Shown: positions 45,451 to 54,594, numbered from the stretch's first letter. The stretch is DNA of 64,000 nucleotides from Flavobacterium johnsoniae (GCF_030388325.1 NZ_CP103794.1:2542001-2606000), one strand, 5' to 3'. Translations and numbers: made by a program. Notes: generated by a model not told the origin, from the letters alone.

Positions 45451-46002
45451 TTATTTTAAATTTTCTCTTCGTTTCTTAATAATTCTCTGAAAAGCAGACG
45501 GAGTAATTCCGGTTGTGTTTTTAAATTGTGTACTCAAATGCGCAACACTTGAATAGTTTAATAAAAATGCAATCTCGGTTAAACTCATTTCATTGATAAT
45601 AATCAATTGTTTTGCTCTTTCAATTTTCTGCAAAATAATAAAGTTTTCTATAGAAGAGTATGTTACTTCTGAGAAAACATTTGATAAATATCCATAACTG
45701 TGATTTAGCTTTTCAGCCAAAAAAACAGAACTTTTATAATTATTGCTGTCGTCCATAAAGACCAATTCTATAATTGCGTCTTTAATTTTTTGGACTAATA
45801 CACTTTTTTGATTTTCAACAACTTCAAAGCCGCATGGCGTCAATTTTTGTTTTAAATTTTCAAGTGCGTCAGCATCAATATTGTCCTCGATTTCGATTTC
45901 GCCAAAACCCAGCGTCGTAAAATTCACATTGTTCTGCTCCAAATTCAGTTTCAGATATTGAGAGCAAATAGTGTTAATGTCGAACTTTATAAATAGTTTC
46001 AT
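45451..46002 (-). CDS. AraC-family regulator with a small N-terminal ferredoxin-like domain
   Basis: 183 residues. The N-terminal 65 residues look like a degenerate HMA-type fold (CSQYLKLNLEQNNVNFTTLG, then ENLKQKLTPCGFEVVENQKS). The C-terminal AraC helix-turn-helix has SIENFIILQKIERAKQLIII and LTEIAFLLNYSSVAHLSTQF, then KNTTGITPSAF. It is 21 bases from the response regulator gene, so the three genes probably form one signalling operon. The metal-binding CxxC of true HMA domains is absent. Confidence 0.85.
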   Translation of the reverse strand: MKLFIKFDINTICSQYLKLNLEQNNVNFTTLGFGEIEIEDNIDADALENLKQKLTPCGFEVVENQKSVLVQKIKDAIIELVFMDDSNNYKSSVFLAEKLNHSYGYLSNVFSEVTYSSIENFIILQKIERAKQLIIINEMSLTEIAFLLNYSSVAHLSTQFKNTTGITPSAFQRIIKKRRENLK

Positions 46003-46109
46003 TTTATAGAAATTTGGTTAAAGATACTTATTTTATTTTTGGTTACCGCTTTTAAACAGTGTAGAATTGTTAGATAATGATGTTTTTTTTAAAATAAAAC
46101 CCTCAAAAA

Positions 46110-46147
46110 AATACCGCCTAATATTATTTATTTACTAGACGGTATTT
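46110..46147 (-). terminator. Terminator after the CsbD gene
   Basis: ATACCG and CGGTAT with partial further pairing around an AT loop; on minus a T7 run follows. Confidence 0.6.
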
Positions 46148-46167
46148 CCTGATTGAGTTGTAAGGAT

Positions 46168-46353
46168 TTACAAATCAGCAATGATTTTACGAACTTCATC
46201 TTTTGTTTTACCTAATTTTTGTTGAAGTTTTCCGTACATTTCGTCTTCTTTCCCTTCATCATAAAGTAAATCATCATCTGTTAAATCCGCATATTTTTGC
46301 TTCAATTTTCCTTTTAACTCATTCCAGTTTCCTTTTATCTCTGTAGTATTCAT
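46168..46353 (-). CDS. CsbD-family stress protein
   Basis: 61 residues from the ATG at 46353 ([20 protein letters not shown]). A longer frame to 46404 has no family match. [20 protein letters not shown] and [18 protein letters not shown] complete the four-helix CsbD pattern. CsbD is a general-stress protein in Bacillus with unknown activity. It lies between the AraC-type gene and Dps. Confidence 0.9.
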   Translation of the reverse strand: MNTTEIKGNWNELKGKLKQKYADLTDDDLLYDEGKEDEMYGKLQQKLGKTKDEVRKIIADL

Positions 46354-46504
46354 GACGTTTTTGTTTATTGTTATTAATATTGTAAAGGTCGGATTTACAT
46401 TCAACTCTTTGTTACATTAATTTCAAATGCTGTTGCATAATTCTCATTTTACTTTAGTTTTTGAATAGATAATTAGTTATCAATTGTCAATTATCAATTA
46501 TCAG

Positions 46505-46978
46505 TTAAACTTGATATCTTCTCAGTACCCAAGCCATTTTTTCGTGCTCTTGTAGTAAACCCGTAACAAAATCTGCTGAACCAACATCTTTTGTTTCTTC
46601 TTCAAATATTGGAATATAGCTTCTAAATTCTGTCACCAATTGTTCGTGGTTTTCTAAAAGTTCAGAAAGCATATGTTTTTGCGAAGCATATTCTTTTGGA
46701 GATTCTTTTAAGGTAGAATTATCGATAAACTCTTTCATTGTACCAATTGTTTTTTCTCCTAATTGACTGATGCGTTCCGCAACTTCATCGATTTGTGCTT
46801 CTAGAATTCTATATTGTTCTTCAAATAATTTATGCAATTCCATAAAACTGTTTCCAGAAATATTCCAGTGAAATTTTCTGGTTTTTACATATAAAGTCAT
46901 TTCGTTAGATAAGATTGTTCCTAAAATAGAAGCACTCTTTTTTAGATTTGCAGGCGTAATTCCGATATGTGGGCTCAT
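46505..46978 (-). CDS. dps: Dps-family ferroxidase / DNA-protection protein
   Basis: 157 residues from the ATG at 46978 (MSPHIGITPANLKKSASILG); an upstream in-frame ATG at 47005 would add nine basic residues. The ferroxidase ligands are visible: His37 (FHWNISG), His49 (ELHKLF), Asp64 and Glu68 (IDEVAERI). Dps shells oxidise and store iron and protect DNA under peroxide or starvation stress. It is the outermost gene of the stress cluster and about 3 kb from a catalase. Confidence 0.93.
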   Translation of the reverse strand: MSPHIGITPANLKKSASILGTILSNEMTLYVKTRKFHWNISGNSFMELHKLFEEQYRILEAQIDEVAERISQLGEKTIGTMKEFIDNSTLKESPKEYASQKHMLSELLENHEQLVTEFRSYIPIFEEETKDVGSADFVTGLLQEHEKMAWVLRRYQV

Positions 46979-47095
46979 AATTGTCTTTTTTATGTGTTTT
47001 TTCAAAGATAAAAGAGCCTCTCTTGTTTTTTCTTATATAATTTTAGATGGAAGTTATAGGAATTCAATGTTGTAATGAATAATTAATATACTCAA

Positions 47096-47151
47096 TGTCA
47101 CCCTGAGCGAAGTCGAAGACCACAATGGCTTCGACTTCGCTCAGCCTGACA
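47096..47151. repeat. Dispersed palindrome with TGTCA and TGACA ends
   Basis: CCTGAGCGAAGTCGAAG and CTTCGACTTCGCTCAG form the arms. It is flanked by GTTTCAAG-type repeats. Same architecture as 14233 and 62208. Confidence 0.8.
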
Positions 47152-47210
47152 AACCTGAAACCTGAAACTTGAAACAAATTAAACCATTTACAATTCACAA
47201 TTATAATTTG

Positions 47211-47218
47211 TAATTTTG
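47211..47218 (+). promoter_or_regulatory. TAATTTTG -7 box for pyrF
   Basis: Exact TAnnTTTG match 20 bases before the pyrF ATG. Confidence 0.55.
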
Positions 47219-47238
47219 CAGCACAAGCAAAACACAAT

Positions 47239-48066
47239 ATGACAACACAACAATTACACGAACAAATTCTTCAAAAAAAAACATTTTTATGTGTGGGTTT
47301 AGATCCTGATATGGACAAAATGCCACAACATTTATTAGATACCGAAGATCCTATTTTCGAATTCAATAAAGCAATAATCGATGCTACGCATGATCTAACT
47401 GTAGGATATAAACCAAATACAGCTTTTTTTGAGGCTTACGGAATTAAAGGTTGGATGTCTCTTCAGAAAACAATCAATTACATCAACGAAAATTATCCTG
47501 ATATTTTTACAATCGCAGACGCAAAACGCGGTGATATCGGAAATACGTCTAGCATGTATGCAAAAGCCTTTTTTGAAGATTTGAATTTTGATAGTGTAAC
47601 GGTTGCTCCATATATGGGAAAAGATTCTGTAGAACCTTTTTTGGCTTTCGAAAATAAACATACTATTATGTTGGCTTTGACTTCAAATGAAGGCGCTTTC
47701 GATTTTCAGACTTTGAATACTGACGGAAAAGAATTATACAAACAAGTTTTAGAAACATCTAAAACTTGGAAAAACAGCGAAAACTTAATGTACGTTGTAG
47801 GCGCTACAAAAGCAGAATATTTTGCCGAAATTAGAAAAATTGTTCCAGACAGTTTCTTGTTAGTGCCAGGAATTGGCGCTCAAGGCGGAAGCTTATCAGA
47901 AGTTTGTAAATACGGAATGAACGATAAAATTGGTCTTTTAGTAAATTCGGCAAGAGCAATTATTTACGCTTCAAAAGGAACAGATTTTGCTGAAAAGGCT
48001 AGAGAAGAAGCTTTGAAAGTGCAACAAGAAATGGAAGAGATTATTAATTTGAAGTTTCAGGTTTAA
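47239..48066 (+). CDS. pyrF: Orotidine 5'-phosphate decarboxylase
   Basis: Converts OMP to UMP, the last step of pyrimidine synthesis. 275 residues of the long (type 2) form. The catalytic motif is [19 protein letters not shown], with [10 protein letters not shown] near the N-terminus and [15 protein letters not shown] near the phosphate-binding loop. The final residues (LKFQV) are encoded by sequence that belongs to the downstream AAGTTTCAGGTTT-type repeat, so the C-terminus seems to run into a repeat. Confidence 0.96.
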   Translation: MTTQQLHEQILQKKTFLCVGLDPDMDKMPQHLLDTEDPIFEFNKAIIDATHDLTVGYKPNTAFFEAYGIKGWMSLQKTINYINENYPDIFTIADAKRGDIGNTSSMYAKAFFEDLNFDSVTVAPYMGKDSVEPFLAFENKHTIMLALTSNEGAFDFQTLNTDGKELYKQVLETSKTWKNSENLMYVVGATKAEYFAEIRKIVPDSFLLVPGIGAQGGSLSEVCKYGMNDKIGLLVNSARAIIYASKGTDFAEKAREEALKVQQEMEEIINLKFQV

Positions 48067-48095
48067 ATTTTCAAGTTTACTTCGAACATAATTTT

Positions 48096-48288
48096 AACGC
48101 AAAGTGCGCTAAGTTTTTTCGCAAAGTTCGCAGAGATTTATCTTTTTAAATTAAAGTTTTTTAAAAGTTCTCAAAGCTTTGATAAAGCAAAACTTAAGCA
48201 CTTACTTCGAGAACTTTAAAAAAACTTTTACAAGACTGCCGATAATTTCTTTGTGCGCTTTGCGAAAAAACTTAGCGCTCTTTGCGTT
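48096..48288. repeat. Inverted CGCAAAG-type repeat
   Basis: AACGCAAAGTGCGCTAAG and CTTAGCGCTCTTTGCGTT are the ends; more CGCAAAG words lie inside. Same family as 49141, 49525 and 63810. It covers the upstream extension of the next gene, which argues against a start at 48253. Confidence 0.8.
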
Positions 48289-48306
48289 AAAAAAAATATC
48301 CCAATA

Positions 48307-49107
48307 ATGAAACAACTAAAAGATCAGCTTGGTACTTTACATGAATTTGAAGCAGCTCCAAAACGAATTATTTCGCTGGTTCCTTCACAAACTGAATTAT
48401 TATACGATTTAGGTTTAGAAGAAAAAATTATCGGAATTACAAAGTTCTGCGTGCATCCGTTTCATTTTAAATCTACCAAAAAGATTGTCGGCGGAACGAA
48501 GAAAATCCATTTTGAGAAAATGAAACTGCTTCAACCTGATATTATTATTTGCAATAAAGAAGAGAATACAGAAGAAATCGTAAATCAGTTAAAAGAAATT
48601 TGTCCGGTTTGGGTTACGAATATTGTTTCTATAGAAGATAATTTTCAGATGATTTCAGATTTCGGACAATTATTTAATTGCAGAACCGAAGCCCAAAAGT
48701 GGAATGATAAATTGGCTTTCGCCTTGAGCGATTTCAAAAACTATATAAAAGATATTAAAGAGAAAAAGGCAGCATATTTTATTTGGAAAAATCCTTATAT
48801 GGTTGCTGGAAATGATACTTATATAAATGAGTTATTAAAACTAAATCATTTTAGGAATATTTACGAGGACAAAGGCCGTTATCCTGAAATCGAATTAAAA
48901 AAAATGCGTTTAGAAGGAGATCCAGATTTGGTTTTTCTTTCTTCAGAACCTTATCCATTTAAAGAAGAAGATGCTTTCGAAATAGGAAGATTTACACATC
49001 ACGCCAAAACTATTTTTGTAGATGGCGAAATGTTCTCTTGGCACGGAAGCAGATTATTAAAGGCTTTCTCGTATTTCAAATTGCTTCACGAAAGATTGAA
49101 GAATTAG
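48307..49107 (+). CDS. Helical-backbone metal receptor / BtuF-like substrate-binding protein
   Basis: 266 residues from the ATG at 48307 (MKQLKDQLGTLHEFEAAPKR). The fold is that of cobalamin or siderophore binding proteins: RIISLVPSQTELLYDLGLEE, IVGGTKKIHFEKMKLLQPDI and WLG-like AYFIWKNPYMVAGNDTYINE. No signal peptide is visible, so it may be cytoplasmic or attached to the membrane by a partner; that is odd for a BtuF homologue but common for this subgroup. No permease or ATPase gene lies beside it. The substrate may be cobalamin, which the IcmF enzyme at 56992 would use. Confidence 0.82.
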   Translation: MKQLKDQLGTLHEFEAAPKRIISLVPSQTELLYDLGLEEKIIGITKFCVHPFHFKSTKKIVGGTKKIHFEKMKLLQPDIIICNKEENTEEIVNQLKEICPVWVTNIVSIEDNFQMISDFGQLFNCRTEAQKWNDKLAFALSDFKNYIKDIKEKKAAYFIWKNPYMVAGNDTYINELLKLNHFRNIYEDKGRYPEIELKKMRLEGDPDLVFLSSEPYPFKEEDAFEIGRFTHHAKTIFVDGEMFSWHGSRLLKAFSYFKLLHERLKN

Positions 49108-49140
49108 TTTTTTTGTTTCAAGTTTCAGGTTGTAAAATTT

Positions 49141-49259
49141 AACCGCAAAGACGCTATGAGTTACGCAAAGTTCGCAGAGTTTTTTTAGATAAAGCTTTGA
49201 GAACTTTGCGTTTTATATAAAACTTCTTAAGCAAAAAATCTTAGCGCTCTTTGCGTTTA
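49141..49259. repeat. Inverted CGCAAAG-type repeat
   Basis: AACCGCAAAGACGCTATGAG and TTAGCGCTCTTTGCGTTTAA are the ends. Confidence 0.7.
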
Positions 49260-49304
49260 AAACTAACCACAAAGCAAAGCAACTTGAAACCTGAAACAAA
49301 AAAA

Positions 49305-49455
49305 TGCCGACATCTCGAAGACATCGGCATTATTTAACTAACCAAAACCAAAATAATAAATAACCAGTTTATTACATTACAAAGATCCGACATAAATCAA
49401 TCTAATGCTGTTAAGATCTTGTTATTACTTTGTTGGATATTAGTTAATGTTTTAA
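49305..49455 (-). ncRNA. Putative small RNA gene, copy 1
   Basis: On minus, a promoter-like stretch (GATCTTTGTAATGTAATA) is followed by AAACTGGTTATTTATTATTT, TGGTTTTGGTTAGTTAAAT and a hairpin UGCCGAUGUC / GAUGUCGGCA with a T7 run. Allowing G-U pairs, the stem is complete only on the minus-strand RNA. A 53-base core is identical to copy 2 at 49711. No protein is encoded. Confidence 0.5.
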
Positions 49456-49524
49456 AACTTGCAGTTTTTGTTTCAAGTTTTCTTTGTTTCAAGTTTCAAG
49501 TTTGACTTATACAACGTTGATTTT

Positions 49525-49637
49525 AAACGCAAAGAGCGCTAAGAATTACGCAAAGCACGCAAAGTTTTTTCATACAAAGCTTTGCGAACTTTAAAAACTT
49601 CTTTAATAAAAAAAATCTTCGCGCCCTTTGCGTTTAA
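49525..49637. repeat. Inverted CGCAAAG-type repeat
   Basis: AAACGCAAAGAGCGCTAAG and CTTCGCGCCCTTTGCGTTT are the ends. It belongs to the second copy of the tandem duplication. Confidence 0.7.
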
Positions 49638-49710
49638 AATTAAGCGGATCGTATGTCAACTTGAAACAAAGAAAACCTAAAACTTGAAACCAAACTTCAT
49701 AAAAAAAGAA

Positions 49711-49858
49711 TGCCGGCATCTCGAAGACGCCGGCATCATTTAACTAACCAAAACCAAAATAATAAATAACCAGTTTATTACATTACAAAGGTCAGACATA
49801 AATTGATGTATTGCTGTTAAGGTTTTGTTATTACTTTGTTGACCATAAGTTAAGATTT
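49711..49858 (-). ncRNA. Putative small RNA gene, copy 2
   Basis: Same layout as copy 1, 406 bases away. The terminator stem is UGCCGGCGUC / GAUGCCGGCA: compared with copy 1 one A-U pair became G-C on both sides and one G-U pair became G-C, so the stem is kept while the sequence changes. The promoter-like stretch is GACCTTTGTAATGTAATA. Confidence 0.5.
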
Positions 49859-49960
49859 GTAAAGTAGTTGTTTTGAGCTTTCTGCAACGTTGGATAATTT
49901 TTTATTATTAAAATATAATAACAATCAATTTTGTTTATTAATATGATAACGATTAGTTTG

Positions 49961-49968
49961 TATATTTG
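49961..49968 (+). promoter_or_regulatory. TATATTTG -7 box for the catalase gene
   Basis: Exact TAnnTTTG match 23 bases before the ATG at 49992. Confidence 0.55.
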
Positions 49969-49991
49969 GTAAAACATTAAAAATCAGCAAA

Positions 49992-51485
49992 ATGGAAGAA
50001 CACAAAAAATTAACAACTGCAACAGGAACTCCCGTTCCAGACAATCAAAACATTCAAACAGCTGGCCCTCGCGGACCTGTTTTATTACAAGATTTTTGGT
50101 TTTTAGAAAAAATGGCGCATTTTGATCGAGAAGTAATTCCCGAGAGAAGAATGCATGCTAAGGGTTCTGGTGCGTACGGAACTTTTACCGTAACACACGA
50201 CATTACCAAATATTCAAAAGCAGATTTGTTTTCGGAAATTGGTAAGAAAACAGAAATGTTTGTACGTTTCTCAACTGTTGCAGGAGAAAGAGGTGCTGCT
50301 GATGCCGAAAGAGACATTCGTGGTTTTGCCATGAAATTTTACACAAACGAAGGAAATTGGGATTTGGTAGGAAACAATACTCCCGTATTCTTCTTTCGTG
50401 ATCCGATGAAATTTCCTGACTTAAACCACGCGGTTAAACGTGATCCAAAAACCAACTTGAGAAGTGCTGATAACAATTGGGATTTTTGGACATTATTACC
50501 AGAAGCTTTGCATCAGGTTACCATTGTAATGAGCGACAGGGGAATTCCGAGATCATACAGAGAAATGCACGGTTTTGGAAGTCATACTTTTAGTTTCATT
50601 AATGCACAAAACGAAAGACATTGGGTTAAATTTCACTTGGTTTCGCAACAAGGAATTGAAAATCTTTCAGATGAAGAAGCCGCTTCTTTAGTAGGAAAAG
50701 ATAGAGAAAGCCACCAAAGAGATTTGTTTAATGCGATTGAAGAAAGGAACTTCCCGAAATGGAAAATGTTCGTTCAAATTATGTCGGAAGAACAAGCAAA
50801 AAACTATCGTTTTCACCCATTCGATTTGACGAAAGTTTGGTTAAAAGGAGATTTCCCATTAATTCCTGTTGGAGAATTTGAGTTGAATAAAAATCCAGAA
50901 AATTATTTTGCAGAAGTAGAGCAAGCTGCCTTTAACCCAGCTCACGTGGTTCCTGGAATTGGATTTTCGCCAGATAAAATGCTTCAAGGACGTTTGTTTT
51001 CTTACGGAGATGCGCACCGTTATCGTTTAGGAGTTAATAATTATCAGATTCCAGTAAATTCATCAAGATGCCCTTATAACAGTTTCCACAGAGATGGAGC
51101 GATGCGTGTTGATGGAAATTATGGAGGTAGAAAACATTATGAGCCAAATAGTTTTGGTGAATGGCAAGATCAGCCAGAAACAAAAGAACCGCCATTGGCA
51201 ATCTATGGAGATGCATATGCGCACAATTTTAGAGAAGACGATAACGATTATTTTACGCAGCCTGGATTATTATTCAATTTATTGACACCAGAGAAAAAAC
51301 AGCTTTTGTTTAAAAATACTGCGGGACAAGTTGGAGGAGCACAAAAGTTTATTCAAGTTCGTCACATAAGAAATTGCTTTAAAGCTGATCCAGCTTATGG
51401 CGAAGGCGTGGCAAATGCTCTAGGAATGACAATGGCTGAAGTAGATGCTTTTGATGATCCAAGATTGAAGATAGTTGTTAGATAA
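49992..51485 (+). CDS. katA: Catalase (small-subunit, haem)
   Basis: Splits hydrogen peroxide into water and oxygen in the cytoplasm. 497 residues, normal for small-subunit catalases. Distal His55 is in [14 protein letters not shown]; the active-site signature is [20 protein letters not shown] (92-111); the [12 protein letters not shown] loop is at 127-138; the proximal haem ligand Tyr338 is in [14 protein letters not shown]. Its own -7 box lies at 49961. The sRNA-like units upstream are transcribed away from it. Peroxide control is expected from the family but I do not see a clear regulator site. Confidence 0.96.
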   Translation: MEEHKKLTTATGTPVPDNQNIQTAGPRGPVLLQDFWFLEKMAHFDREVIPERRMHAKGSGAYGTFTVTHDITKYSKADLFSEIGKKTEMFVRFSTVAGERGAADAERDIRGFAMKFYTNEGNWDLVGNNTPVFFFRDPMKFPDLNHAVKRDPKTNLRSADNNWDFWTLLPEALHQVTIVMSDRGIPRSYREMHGFGSHTFSFINAQNERHWVKFHLVSQQGIENLSDEEAASLVGKDRESHQRDLFNAIEERNFPKWKMFVQIMSEEQAKNYRFHPFDLTKVWLKGDFPLIPVGEFELNKNPENYFAEVEQAAFNPAHVVPGIGFSPDKMLQGRLFSYGDAHRYRLGVNNYQIPVNSSRCPYNSFHRDGAMRVDGNYGGRKHYEPNSFGEWQDQPETKEPPLAIYGDAYAHNFREDDNDYFTQPGLLFNLLTPEKKQLLFKNTAGQVGGAQKFIQVRHIRNCFKADPAYGEGVANALGMTMAEVDAFDDPRLKIVVR

Positions 51486-51641
51486 AGAGACAAAGTAACA
51501 AAGGTTCAAAGCGACAAAGGTTTTGACTTGTTAATTGAATTCAAAAATAAACCCGACAAGTTTTTAAAACCTGTCGGGTTTGATTATTTAATTTGACAAG
51601 AAAAACCTTTGAACCTCTGTGGCTTTGCTACTTTGAACCTT
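51485..51641. repeat. Inverted AAGGTTCAAAG-type repeat around a terminator
   Basis: The arms lie at about 51485-51523 and 51604-51641, with the 51550 hairpin between them. Confidence 0.65.
51550..51582. terminator. Bidirectional terminator between katA and purU
   Basis: AACCCGACA and TGTCGGGTT around AGTTTTTAAAACC, with T/A-rich flanks. Confidence 0.75.
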
Positions 51642-51649
51642 CAAAAAAA

Positions 51650-52504
51650 CTAAGAAAAAACAACTGTTTTGTTACTATAAACCATTGTTTTACGTTCAGA
51701 ATGCAATTTTATTGCTCTTGCTAAAACTATTCTTTCTAAATCTCGTCCTTTCATAATAAAATCTTCTACAGAATGAATGTGAGAAACTCTTGCAATATCC
51801 TGTTCGATAATCGGACCTTCGTCTAATTCTTCTGTTACATAATGACTTGTTGCGCCAATAATTTTCACACCGCGTTTAAAAGCAGAATGATACGGCTTTG
51901 CTCCTGGAAAAGCAGGTAAAAACGAATGGTGAATGTTAATGATTTTATTTTCGTAAAGCGAAATCAAATTTGGAGTTATAATCTGCATGTAACGAGCTAA
52001 AACAATAAAATTGATTTCATATCTTTTTAATAATTCAATTTGTTTTGCTTCGCCTTCTTCTTTATTATCTTTTGTAAAAGGAACATAATGAAACGGAATA
52101 TCAAAACGTTCTGCAATCGATCTTAAATCGTTATGATTACTAATAATTAGCGGAATTTCTATATTTAATTCACCAGCACTGTAACGTCCCAAAATATCAA
52201 AAAGACAATGGTCATATTTAGAAACAAACAAAGCCATTTTTGGTTTTTGATCCTGATTGTACAAATCCCAAGACATATCAAATTTAGATGCAAGAGCTTG
52301 TTCGAAATCATCTTTAAAACTTTCGATGGTTATTTCAGAATTGGTAAATTCACATTCCAATCTCATAAAAAACACGTTTTGTTCAACATCAACATGTTGG
52401 TCGATGTAAGTAATATTTCCGCCCACTTTAGCAATAAAAGTAGTCACTGATGCGATAATATTCTTTTGATCTTTACAGTGAATTAGAATTGTAATTTTCT
52501 GCAT
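51650..52504 (-). CDS. purU: Formyltetrahydrofolate deformylase
   Basis: Releases formate from 10-formyltetrahydrofolate, supplying formate for purine synthesis and balancing C1 pools. 284 residues: an N-terminal ACT domain (ITILIHCKDQKNIIASVTTF) and a formyl-transferase-type domain with HHSFLPAFPGAKPYHSAFKR and IGATSHYVTEELDEGPIIEQ. The catalytic Asn-His-Asp set of the formyltransferase fold is consistent with NIHHS and the LDEGPI aspartate. Monocistronic. Confidence 0.93.
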   Translation of the reverse strand: MQKITILIHCKDQKNIIASVTTFIAKVGGNITYIDQHVDVEQNVFFMRLECEFTNSEITIESFKDDFEQALASKFDMSWDLYNQDQKPKMALFVSKYDHCLFDILGRYSAGELNIEIPLIISNHNDLRSIAERFDIPFHYVPFTKDNKEEGEAKQIELLKRYEINFIVLARYMQIITPNLISLYENKIINIHHSFLPAFPGAKPYHSAFKRGVKIIGATSHYVTEELDEGPIIEQDIARVSHIHSVEDFIMKGRDLERIVLARAIKLHSERKTMVYSNKTVVFS

Positions 52505-52522
52505 TTGGTTATTTTTTGGTTA

Positions 52523-52594
52523 GTTACAAAGTTGCAAAGGTTCAGAGTTACAGAGGTCACTTTGTATCTTGGTTACTATGAACCTTTGAACCTT
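52523..52594. repeat. Palindrome of the AAGGTTCAAAG family
   Basis: GTTACAAAGTTGCAAAGGTT and the complementary AACCTTTGAACCTT end with imperfect pairing between purU and the DUF4197 gene. Confidence 0.65.
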
Positions 52595-52603
52595 CAGAAA
52601 AAT

Positions 52604-53320
52604 CTATTTTCCATCTTGCAGAGCAAATACACTTTTTAATAAAGGCGTTGTTCTTGCAGAGATGTTATTGCGTATTTCTTTTTCTTCAACAGCAATCATT
52701 TTAAAAACTCCAGACAAAGCTTGAGTTGTGGTATAATCTGTTAAATCTGGATTTACTTTTTTGACTAGCGGAATTGTATTGTATTTTGTAATAATGTTTT
52801 TCCACACTACATCAGCGCCTACTTTTTCAAAAGAACTTTTTATTACTGGATTAAATTTTCCGTATAAGGCAGTTGTAGTGCTTCCTTGCAAATAAGTTGT
52901 TGCAGCGCTGTCATTTCCTAAAAGGATATTTTTAGCATCTGTAAATGACATATTTTTAACAGCGGTAACAAAAATTGGAGTTGCTTCTTTTACAGCATCT
53001 TCTGCGGCACGATTTAGCATTTTGATTCCTTCGTCTGCAAGAGAACTTAAACCTACTTTTCGTAAAGTTGCATCTACTTTTTGCAATTCTTCGGGCATTA
53101 AGATTTTTACAGCTTCATTTTTATAAAACCCGTCAACGGCAGTTAATTTACTCACTTGTTGAGTAATTCCTTTGTTTAAAGCTTCTTTCAATCCAGAAGC
53201 AATATCTGCATTGCCAACCGGAAGCTGTGATGCTATTTGTGGCAGCTGATTTAAAGTCTGTTGAACTTGTGCACAAGAAGTAAGCGAAAACGCAAAGGCT
53301 AATAGAATAATCTTTTTCAT
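52604..53320 (-). CDS. DUF4197 lipoprotein
   Basis: 238 residues with a lipobox (SLTSCAQV, Cys16). All-helical DUF4197 body: ASGLKEALNKGITQQVSKLT, VDATLRKVGLSSLADEGIKM, LNRAAEDAVKEATPIFVTAV and FTDAKNILLGNDSAATTYLQ. The family is widespread in Bacteroidota and Proteobacteria with no known function; the protein is probably in the periplasm or on the outer membrane. Confidence 0.9.
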   Translation of the reverse strand: MKKIILLAFAFSLTSCAQVQQTLNQLPQIASQLPVGNADIASGLKEALNKGITQQVSKLTAVDGFYKNEAVKILMPEELQKVDATLRKVGLSSLADEGIKMLNRAAEDAVKEATPIFVTAVKNMSFTDAKNILLGNDSAATTYLQGSTTTALYGKFNPVIKSSFEKVGADVVWKNIITKYNTIPLVKKVNPDLTDYTTTQALSGVFKMIAVEEKEIRNNISARTTPLLKSVFALQDGK

Positions 53321-53547
53321 TATGGAGTTTTATTTAAGTTTCAAAAATACTACTTATTCAAAAACAAAGCCACAATTTTATTGCTATAGAAGAAAGATTT
53401 TGTTGGATAAATAACAGGAATCGCAATTGTTTAAAAACTGAGATAAAATGGCTTCTTCAAATGCATTTTAGTTATTTTTTTAAATTGTTTTTTATTGAAA
53501 AGTAAATCTTGAAAAGATATTTTATTTTAAGTTTGGAGTAATAAAAA

Positions 53548-53574
53548 AAATCATCTTATAAAAGATGATTTTTA
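53548..53574 (-). terminator. Terminator after the SGNH-like gene
   Basis: AAATCATCTT and AAGATGATTT, with T/A runs on both sides. Confidence 0.7.
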
Positions 53575-53586
53575 AATTTTAATTAT

Positions 53587-54462
53587 TTAACGATTACTAA
53601 AAGCAATTTCTTCTAAAGCTTTTGCATTACTAATTGCTTTGCTGACTTCTTGTTTTTTCATGTCGTCATTATCTCCAGTACCAGTGCTTAAAGTAAGTTC
53701 TTTTGGCATAATTGGTTTTTTGTCAAAGATTGTTGCAAATAAAAGTGCTCCTTGCATATAACCTCCATCGTTTAAAAGATGCAATGTGTTTTCGCCATAA
53801 CGAAGATTGTCTTTGTTTCCTACTAAATATTTATAATTACTCTTACCATTGTAAGCATCATTAACAGCGTCGCCAACTCTCAATAAACCAGAGTTTTTGG
53901 TTGATTTTACAACTTCAAAAGCATTTTTACGAATTTCATCGTAATATTCTTTATAATCAGAATCTGTAAAAGGAGTTGGAGACATTGCTTCATAAATATA
54001 AACAGCAACATCTGGACTATTTTTACGAATTTTATCTACAATCATCTTAACATTAGTTTTATATTGGTCTAGTTCGGCTAATGCTACAGGTGTTGATTCT
54101 TGTAGAATTACATAATCGTAATAATTACCATCTTTATCTGTTTTTGCAAAATTTGCTTCTGCTTCAGAAACGTGATCATCATAAATTTTTTCAATAGAAA
54201 CTCCCATTGTTACCAGTTGATCAATATTCATTGGCTGATTATTTGCTTTGCAGATTTCTCCAAATATAATTGGTGAACTAACGAAAAATTCGGTGTGACT
54301 GTTTCCTATAAATAAGATTCTTGGAGTTCCTTCTGCTTTCGGAGCTTTTGGTTTTGAAGAAGTCTCTTCACTTGAGGTCAGGTTTTCGGTAGTAGCTGAT
54401 TTGTCTTTGCAAGAAGTAAAAAGAATTGCAGCAATACCGAAAAGTAAAATGTGTTTTTTCAT
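53587..54462 (-). CDS. SGNH/GDSL-hydrolase-like lipoprotein
   Basis: 291 residues with a lipobox (LFTSCKDK, Cys18), a low-complexity serine/lysine linker (to about residue 47), then an SGNH-like domain: RILFIGNSHTEFF (block I with a nucleophile serine in GNSH), YDYVILQESTP (block III type) and AMSPTPF, GDAVNDAYN later. A hydrolase acting on esters or sugars outside the cell is inferred; the substrate is not known. Monocistronic, with a terminator just past its end. Confidence 0.75.
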   Translation of the reverse strand: MKKHILLFGIAAILFTSCKDKSATTENLTSSEETSSKPKAPKAEGTPRILFIGNSHTEFFVSSPIIFGEICKANNQPMNIDQLVTMGVSIEKIYDDHVSEAEANFAKTDKDGNYYDYVILQESTPVALAELDQYKTNVKMIVDKIRKNSPDVAVYIYEAMSPTPFTDSDYKEYYDEIRKNAFEVVKSTKNSGLLRVGDAVNDAYNGKSNYKYLVGNKDNLRYGENTLHLLNDGGYMQGALLFATIFDKKPIMPKELTLSTGTGDNDDMKKQEVSKAISNAKALEEIAFSNR

Positions 54463-54594
54463 TGTGAGTTTTAATTAAAAGATTTGCTTTTTATAAAAAA
54501 ATTTTGGCAAATCTCTTTTTAAAGACTCACAATTAGAACCTCAAAAAGGCTAAAAACTAATAGTTTAAGACATAAGACTCGAAAGAATTTTAAG

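Larger units (their letters stand above)
49113..49480. repeat. First copy of an about 400-base tandem duplication
   Basis: The order is GTTTCAAG word, inverted CGCAAAG repeat (49141-49259), GTTTCAAG word, then the sRNA-like unit (49305-49455). The same order returns from about 49481. With the second copy it fills the 884-base gap 49108-49991. Confidence 0.75.

Noticed and set aside
48253..48306. An upstream in-frame start for the metal-receptor gene
   Set aside because: These codons are the right arm of a CGCAAAG repeat; the ATG at 48307 gives the family-like N-terminus.
49113..49860. Tandem repeated blocks as a possible CRISPR array
   Set aside because: Only two long units with internal palindromes, no short repeat-spacer order and no cas genes.
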